Assembly (NCBI GenBank): GCA_019115285.1 | Contig: DXDU01000010.1 | Location: forward strand, 1 to 51,590 | Reading direction: 5' to 3' | Length of the DNA stretch: 51,590 nt | Source of the DNA: Candidatus Acutalibacter pullistercoris | Lineage (GTDB): Bacteria; Bacillota; Clostridia; Oscillospirales; Acutalibacteraceae | In this document: one piece after another, positions 46,903 through 51,590 of the stretch | Layout: every line of letters starts with the position of its first letter | Numbering within the stretch: position 1 is the stretch's first letter | Notes under the pieces: model-generated | The model's input: the letters and a program-made list of their open reading frames with translations, nothing else | Databases searched by the model: none | What the model was told of the DNA's origin: nothing | Made by a program: the position numbers and the translations under genes

Positions 46903-47739
46903 TCATCCATCCACAAAAAACTGCAGCCAGAGAAAGAAATGGTTATCCCGCACCCAATTGGAAAATTTCTCCTCGTTGTCCAGCGAGGTCTTTATGATCC
47001 CATAGATAAAGGCAAAGGGTGTCAGCAGGGGCATCACCAGCTGGTAGAGGGGGAGGAACATGCAGATCCAAAAATACACCATGGGGAGAGTGGTGAGGAA
47101 AAACCACACGATCAGGTACACAAGCTTCAGCAGCAAGTTCGTTTCGGAGATCTCCCCCATCCAGTTGAGGATCATACAGGCCAAGGTGCCCGCCGAAATG
47201 GCCGCGGCGTTATACAGGAAGAACTTGAGAAGCTTGATAAACCTGAGCCGCAGCACATCGCTGACGATGACCGCCGCACAGCGGATCAGCAGGAAGAAAA
47301 AGACGAACTGCAATCCATCGGTCACATCCCGGAAGGTGAAAAAGACGGTTTCCTCCAGGGGGATGCGCTTCAGCAGGAAAGGCGTGTGCCCCATAAAGAA
47401 ATAGATGACCATGGGGTAATAAAAGCACTTGCAGATAAGAGAGTAGTAAGCGCCCCAATCGCTGGAATCCGAAATTTCCTTCGGGTGCCTCCATCGGTAC
47501 CACCACGCCCGAACCCCAGAGAGTTCCTGCGCTTGTTCCTCGCTATAAGCGTGGGATTTAAAGGACGCAATGGCGCAGGCCCCCGCGGCCACGATCAGCA
47601 AGAGCATTCCAACTAGAATGGATATGTCGTGGCCATAGATCAGATTGTACCAGGGAGGCATGACCCTGCTGCCGATCCATTCCATCAGCTGCGCCGTTTT
47701 GTCTACGGCCCACTCAAAGCCTTCCTCAATAAAGTTCAT
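46903..47739 (-). CDS. Polytopic membrane protein of unknown function, partner of the STAND NTPase
   Basis: A 278-aa protein with about five or six hydrophobic segments, among them ISILVGMLLLIVAAGACAIA (about 39-58), YPMVIYFFMGHTPFLL, FVFFFLLIRCAAVIV, FFLYNAAAISAGTLACMIL and LVYLIVWFFLTTLPMVYFWI. I do not recognise the family. It follows the STAND-type gene by 54 bases and shares its operon. The codons use more A and T than in neighbouring genes, which suggests acquisition. It may be the membrane effector or anchor of the NTPase; that is inference from gene order. Confidence 0.72.
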   Translation of the reverse strand: MNFIEEGFEWAVDKTAQLMEWIGSRVMPPWYNLIYGHDISILVGMLLLIVAAGACAIASFKSHAYSEEQAQELSGVRAWWYRWRHPKEISDSSDWGAYYSLICKCFYYPMVIYFFMGHTPFLLKRIPLEETVFFTFRDVTDGLQFVFFFLLIRCAAVIVSDVLRLRFIKLLKFFLYNAAAISAGTLACMILNWMGEISETNLLLKLVYLIVWFFLTTLPMVYFWICMFLPLYQLVMPLLTPFAFIYGIIKTSLDNEEKFSNWVRDNHFFLWLQFFVDG

Positions 47740-47793
47740 CGATAAAACCCCTTTTTATCTGTATCGTTCTGCGCCTGGTGTTCCGCAATTTCA

Positions 47794-50700
47794 TCAGGCT
47801 TTTTCAGGTGATTCCAGGCTTTTTAAGTGATCCAGAATCCTGTTGAGCACCTGCACGGCGGCTTCCGCTCTGGCGGAAACGAAGGTGGCAAGCTTTGGCT
47901 TTTCCTTGGTGTTGAGCACTACAAAGCCTTTCTCCGCGGTGAAAGGTTCCAGGTCCCTTAACAGGACCTCCCCTTGCCGGGACCCTGACTCCCGGTACAG
48001 GAGGCCGCTGGTAAACAGCAGGAAGCCGTTCTTGGCGTTGCCCAGAACCGTGGCGTCGAACAGGCACAGCACATAGGGGATCATCTCCCCTTTCGGGTCG
48101 CCGCCGTAAGTTTTCAGGGCATTGCGCAGCTTTTTCTCCGGGATGACGGTAAAAGCCGTGTACAGGTCCGCCGGCTTATACTCGGCCACCAGCTGCCGGA
48201 CCGCTTCCGCCATGGTGATGGAGCCGCCCTCCTCCCCCTCATCTTCGTTCTGGAAGGTCTCTTCTTGTGGAGGAGCCGGGGAAGGCTCTGCAGCGGGAGC
48301 GGGCTCCGGCTGGGTCTCCGGCCCGCCCGAAGTTTCTCCCCCAAACACGCTGGCCATCACCTCTACGGCTGGAGATTCGTCTATCTCTTCGGGCAGAAAT
48401 TCCAGGTCATCCAGCAGGTCCCCCACCGGGAACAGCGCTTCGCCAGGACGCTCCATAGCGTCGAAAACATCCCGCAGCTGCTGCCGGTATTCCGCAATCG
48501 AGACGGAGCCAAGATCCGTTCCCTTCCACAGGACGTAGGCCTGCCGGGTAAATTCGCTTTCCTCCCCCAGCCTCCTCTTGAGAATGGAATAAGCACGGGA
48601 GAAAATAGCGGAACAGTCCGGCCAACTTCTAAAATCCAACTGGGCGGAGCAACTCATGAAGCGCAGGAAACCGTCCACCATCTGGACCATGGCAAAAGCG
48701 CCGCTGTCTGTTCCGTAATACCGCCGGGCCAGTTCCAGCAGCTTCCCGGTGACGGCCAGGCCCCGATCCGGCTCCCCGGTGTTTAAATAGGCCTGGCATT
48801 CCAGGAGGTACCACAGGTAAGCCTCTTTGCTGGCAGGTTCATACCGGTCCGCCACCAGCCGGGAGCCCTCCTCCAGAAGGGCAAAGATCCGCTCCTTCTC
48901 CTCCTGGGAAATCTCCTCTTGCAGGACCAGCTCTTTCAGGTCTTTCCGGATCTGAGAAAGCCTGTGGTCGCGAACCCCTTCCGCTGTCTCAACGGGGGCA
49001 GCCTCCCCATTGTCTGCACGCTGCCGCCACAGCTGGGCTTTCTGGGGCTGATCCATCAACTCCCAGGCGTTTGCCAGCTGCCCGGCGACCTTGGAAGCGT
49101 AGGGTTCCTCGTGTTGAAACAGGGCCCACAGCGGCTCCACATGCTCCACGAAATCGGTGGCGTTCAGGCAGGCGAGGGTCACACGGGCGTACTGCAGGAT
49201 TACGGCGCACAGGACTCTCACCTCCCCGCACCGTTCCAAGCGGGCGAGGACCTTCTCCAAAGCGCTCTGGCTGTCTTCCGGCCGGGAAGCGTAAAACAGG
49301 CCGATGCCGTTGTACCCCTCCACCAGCGCCTCCAATACACCGCTCGGGCACTGCGTGTGAGCCCACTCCTTTAAAAGCTGCAGCACGGAGAAATACGTGT
49401 CCAGATCCAGCCGCTGCCGCAGGGCGGCGAGAGGGCTGTCCAGCTGGTCCAAAACCCAGGTCAGGCAGGGCTCTTCCTCCTGGAACGTTCCCAGCAGCAG
49501 CGATACGTACCGCTCCGGCGCGGAAGCAAAGTCCAGGGCGGGCTGAGCCGCCGCTTTGGGCGTTTCCCCTTGCTTGGCGGCCAAGGACCTCCCCAGGGCG
49601 GCAGGGCAGTGTTGGCGGAGGACCTCCCCCACGTTTCGCATCATGCGGAAGGTGGCGCCGTCCTCGGTCAGGACAAAGGAAAAACCACAAATCCGCTCTA
49701 ACAGTGCGGGAGAGAGAGGGACTCCCCCGTCCCGGGCAACGGCCAGGGCCTGCTCCTGGGTCCACTGGCCCAGCACCGCCAGCAGATAGCAGGCTGTTTT
49801 CTCCTCTTCCGTCATGTACCGCACCACCCGCTCGTGAAGGGCGGAAGGCACCACCGTGTCCGAGACTGTGCCCTGCTGGAAATACTGCTCCACATACAGA
49901 TCTAAACTTACCGGCAGGCCGCCGCTGAGGGAGCAGATCTTGTTCCGGACAATGCTGTCCTCTACGCCGGCGGACCGCAAGAACTCCTGGGAGTCTTCCT
50001 CCGCCAGCGTTCCCAGCAGGTATTGATGGAGCACGTTGTCCCAGGCGCCTGGGCTGTCCAATTGAGACCACTTCAGCTTCTCTCTGCCGCCCAGGACCCA
50101 GAGGACACCCGGCAGCCGGGGAATGAGCCCCCCTAAGCCTCGCAGCCACAGGTCATTTTGCAGGGGATCGCCCACCCCGGCAAACTCGTTGACCAGCTTT
50201 TCATAGGTATCCAGGAAGATCACAAAGGGGTGCTTCTCTTTTTTCAGGTTATTGCGCAAGTCCGCGGCGAAGTAGAGGGGGAGCTGATCCCGCAGCTGCC
50301 GGATGTCCATGGACTCCAGGGCCTTCAGCTGCTGGTTTTTCCCGGAGAAGAGGTTTCGGGCCACCGCCACCCCTTCGTCCACCAGCTTGAGGATCCCGCT
50401 GACCATACTGGCCCCCGGAACCATGGAGGCCGCGTCGCACAGGAAGTTGAGGACCTGGCTGCCGCCCACAAAGGATTCGATCTCCTCTTTGTCTGCGTCT
50501 TCCCCGATGCGGCAAAGGAATGTGTAACAGGCAACGTCAAACAGGGGGAACTGAAACCCCCAGCTCTGGGACAGCTTCTTTTTCAGAAGTCCCATCACCT
50601 GGTAAGGCTCCCGGCGCTCCACGAAATCGAAGTCCAAGTCTACAAATTTGGCTTCCGGGCAGCGATGTTTCAATTCTCGGATCAGCTGGCTGTGAAGGGA

Positions 50701-50865
50701 CGTTTTTCCAATGCCTCCCACGCCATAGTAGTGCAGCACGTAGGGTTCCTCCAGCCCCTGCTGAACCTTGGCAAAGGCGTCCCAGAACTGCTGCCGCGGC
50801 TCTACGCGGTCCACAAAAATGCGTTCCGCCTTTGGGCGCTCCATCTCATCCAGGATAAATTTCAT
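47794..50865 (-). CDS. STAND-type NTPase with helical repeats and C-terminal PH-like domain
   Basis: A 1023-aa protein. Residues about 20-330 form a STAND/AAA-type P-loop module: Walker A GVGGIGKTS (48-56), Walker B PFVIFLDTYEK (213-223), an arginine-finger-like GGRE (259-262) and a GGLPVSLDL winged-helix signature (315-323) like the GLPL motif of NB-ARC. About 345-830 is all-helical and probably TPR-like. A Pro/Glu-rich linker (about 848-880) leads to a C-terminal PH-like domain (about 885-1015; NGFLLFTSGLLYRES). There is no catalytic effector domain. The ATG at 50865 has AGGAG upstream. It shares an operon with a membrane protein. Confidence 0.78.
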   Translation of the reverse strand: MKFILDEMERPKAERIFVDRVEPRQQFWDAFAKVQQGLEEPYVLHYYGVGGIGKTSLHSQLIRELKHRCPEAKFVDLDFDFVERREPYQVMGLLKKKLSQSWGFQFPLFDVACYTFLCRIGEDADKEEIESFVGGSQVLNFLCDAASMVPGASMVSGILKLVDEGVAVARNLFSGKNQQLKALESMDIRQLRDQLPLYFAADLRNNLKKEKHPFVIFLDTYEKLVNEFAGVGDPLQNDLWLRGLGGLIPRLPGVLWVLGGREKLKWSQLDSPGAWDNVLHQYLLGTLAEEDSQEFLRSAGVEDSIVRNKICSLSGGLPVSLDLYVEQYFQQGTVSDTVVPSALHERVVRYMTEEEKTACYLLAVLGQWTQEQALAVARDGGVPLSPALLERICGFSFVLTEDGATFRMMRNVGEVLRQHCPAALGRSLAAKQGETPKAAAQPALDFASAPERYVSLLLGTFQEEEPCLTWVLDQLDSPLAALRQRLDLDTYFSVLQLLKEWAHTQCPSGVLEALVEGYNGIGLFYASRPEDSQSALEKVLARLERCGEVRVLCAVILQYARVTLACLNATDFVEHVEPLWALFQHEEPYASKVAGQLANAWELMDQPQKAQLWRQRADNGEAAPVETAEGVRDHRLSQIRKDLKELVLQEEISQEEKERIFALLEEGSRLVADRYEPASKEAYLWYLLECQAYLNTGEPDRGLAVTGKLLELARRYYGTDSGAFAMVQMVDGFLRFMSCSAQLDFRSWPDCSAIFSRAYSILKRRLGEESEFTRQAYVLWKGTDLGSVSIAEYRQQLRDVFDAMERPGEALFPVGDLLDDLEFLPEEIDESPAVEVMASVFGGETSGGPETQPEPAPAAEPSPAPPQEETFQNEDEGEEGGSITMAEAVRQLVAEYKPADLYTAFTVIPEKKLRNALKTYGGDPKGEMIPYVLCLFDATVLGNAKNGFLLFTSGLLYRESGSRQGEVLLRDLEPFTAEKGFVVLNTKEKPKLATFVSARAEAAVQVLNRILDHLKSLESPEKA

Positions 50866-51105
50866 CTCTGCTCCGCTCCTTTTCTTTACGGTACCTGGGA
50901 ACAATCCCTTCGTGTCCCCTGCCCCATCCCACGCTTCGTTAAAACTGCAGGCAAACATCCCGGGGCGCTGTTCCTTCAAGGGAGAACCCCAAAGGGAATC
51001 CCCTTTGGGCGGCGGATTCAGCTTTGGCAAGTTCCTGTCGCTCTCCCTCTCCCCATCACGATTGCCCACAAAGGCCTCTCCCAATGGAAGCCAACCCCGC
51101 CGATT
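50866..51105 (-). other. Long leader of the STAND operon with a perfect hairpin
   Basis: About 240 transcribed bases separate the promoter from the start codon. The frame is open through it, but the ATG at 51111 lies upstream of the expected transcription start and the translated leader has no family resemblance. A perfect 9-bp stem, CCCAAAGGG (50988-50996) with CCCTTTGGG (51001-51009), has a four-base loop; a second weaker hairpin (GTTC/GAAC) follows. Confidence 0.5.
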
Positions 51106-51112
51106 TATCACT

Positions 51113-51141
51113 AGTATACAAAAATATTTCTAGGATAGCAA
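51113..51141 (-). promoter_or_regulatory. Sigma-A-type promoter of the STAND operon
   Basis: Minus strand: TTGCTA (51136-51141), a 17-base spacer, TATACT (51113-51118), with an AT-rich spacer. Transcription would begin near 51105. Confidence 0.75.
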
Positions 51142-51228
51142 GATGAGGCGGCAGGTTTTTCGCCTTTTCCCTTGGCGGAACGGGACGAGGGTTGCTCCGT
51201 CTGCCGGACCATTTGCCCCGAGAGAGGC

Positions 51229-51258
51229 AAAAAAGCCCGGCGCTGCAGCACCGGGCTC
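51229..51258 (-). terminator. Terminator after the P-type ATPase gene
   Basis: A 7-bp stem AGCCCGG/CCGGGCT around CGCTGCAGCA, followed on the minus strand by TTTTTT. It starts 12 bases after the stop. Confidence 0.88.
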
Positions 51259-51270
51259 TTTCGGGAGGCG

Positions 51271-51590
51271 TTATTCTGTTTTGGGCTGGGGCAGGGCGCT
51301 CATGCTGTGAAGGCTCACCCCCAGGGTGGACAGGTTGTGGAGCATGGCGGAGGCGGCGGGAGGCAGCAGCCCCAGAACCCCCAGGGCGATGAGGCACCCG
51401 TTGAAGCCCAGGACGAACCGGTAGTTGTTCTGGATGCGCCCCGTGAGGGCCAGGGCCAGCTGGCGCAGGCGTACCAGCTCCCACAGGCTGTCGGCGGCGA
51501 TGGTGATGTCGGCGATCTCCCTGGCGATGGCCGCCCCGCCGCTGATGGCGATGCCGGCGTCCGCCTCGGAGAGGGCCGGGGAGTCGTTGA
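51271..51590 (-). CDS. Heavy-metal P1B-type ATPase, C-terminal part (gene runs off the window)
   Basis: The last 106 codons of a P-type ATPase; the N-terminal part is outside the window. The visible part opens with NDSPALSEADAGIAISGG, the end of the conserved GDGINDSPAL hinge motif, then AREIADITIAADSLWELVRL and two C-terminal membrane segments (NYRFVLGFNGCLIALGVLGLL). The short C-terminus after the hinge is that of metal-transporting P1B pumps. The metal cannot be told without the missing CPx motif. It is unrelated by operon to the STAND genes, being closed by its own terminator. Confidence 0.9.
   Translation of the reverse strand, partial: NDSPALSEADAGIAISGGAAIAREIADITIAADSLWELVRLRQLALALTGRIQNNYRFVLGFNGCLIALGVLGLLPPAASAMLHNLSTLGVSLHSMSALPQPKTE

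Noticed and set aside
46647-46916. 89-aa minus-strand ORF after the membrane-protein gene
   Set aside because: It runs through two hairpins, including a terminator, has no recognisable family and no good ribosome-binding site.
1-51590. CRISPR array, insertion sequence or prophage
   Set aside because: No regularly spaced repeats, transposase, integrase or phage structural genes were seen. The only accessory-looking part is 46903-51141.

Overview
The window looks like chromosome from an anaerobic, endospore-forming, high-GC member of the Clostridia, most like gut Oscillospiraceae. The evidence is the dense sporulation gene set (spoIIIAA-AH, spoIVA, a SipL-type LysM protein, spoVM, a SpoIVFB-like protease, ytfI/ytfJ, dacF), the Bacillus/Clostridium-type order of the housekeeping operons, and intracellular fucosidase and GH2 enzymes suited to host or dietary glycans. 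Nearly all genes lie on the minus strand; only rpmB, xpt and a degV gene are on the plus strand. Taxonomy is inferred from gene content, not from a marker search.

Layout. (1) 1-4500: sipL-like, spoIVA, a small membrane protein, a SpoIVFB-like M50 protease and the 5' part of a TIGR03960-type radical SAM gene. (2) 4617-17821: one long operon in nearly the B. subtilis order: yicC, remA, gmk, rpoZ, priA, def, fmt, (DUF6440), rsmB, rlmN, prpC, prkC, rsgA, thiN, a small membrane protein, spoVM. coaBC and rpe, expected in this order, are absent. spoVM (32 codons) is easily missed. (3) 18024-23384: site-2 protease, scpA, scpB, ytfI, ytfJ, dacF, rluB and a small GNAT-like gene. (4) 23532-23720: rpmB, divergent from region 3. 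(5) 23838-29229: nusB, a TsaD paralogue, xseA, xseB, ispA, an RluA-type synthase and a phospholipase C-like gene. (6) 29392-34147: the complete spoIIIA operon, with a candidate sigma-E promoter. (7) 34421-36902: glucokinase, aldose epimerase, NUDIX hydrolase. (8) 36990-37645: a structure-rich intergenic stretch and tRNA-Leu(UAA). (9) 37769-43154: GH29 fucosidase, a DraG-fold protein with beta-sandwich tail, and a GH2 enzyme with its own promoter. (10) 43308-46556: xpt, a COG2509-type flavoprotein behind a variant purine riboswitch, and degV. (11) 46903-51141: an accessory two-gene module, a 1023-aa STAND-type NTPase with a C-terminal PH-like domain and a polytopic membrane protein. (12) 51271-51590: the C-terminus of a P1B-type metal ATPase.

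Themes. The sporulation genes connect: SpoVM recruits SpoIVA to the forespore membrane, SipL binds SpoIVA, SpoIIIA forms the feeding-tube channel, and the SpoIVFB-like protease may process a late sigma factor. The two least ordinary items are the purine-riboswitch aptamer at 45427-45495, whose two loops are identical and replace the usual kissing loops, and the STAND/membrane-protein pair at 46903-50865, a candidate signalling or defence module.
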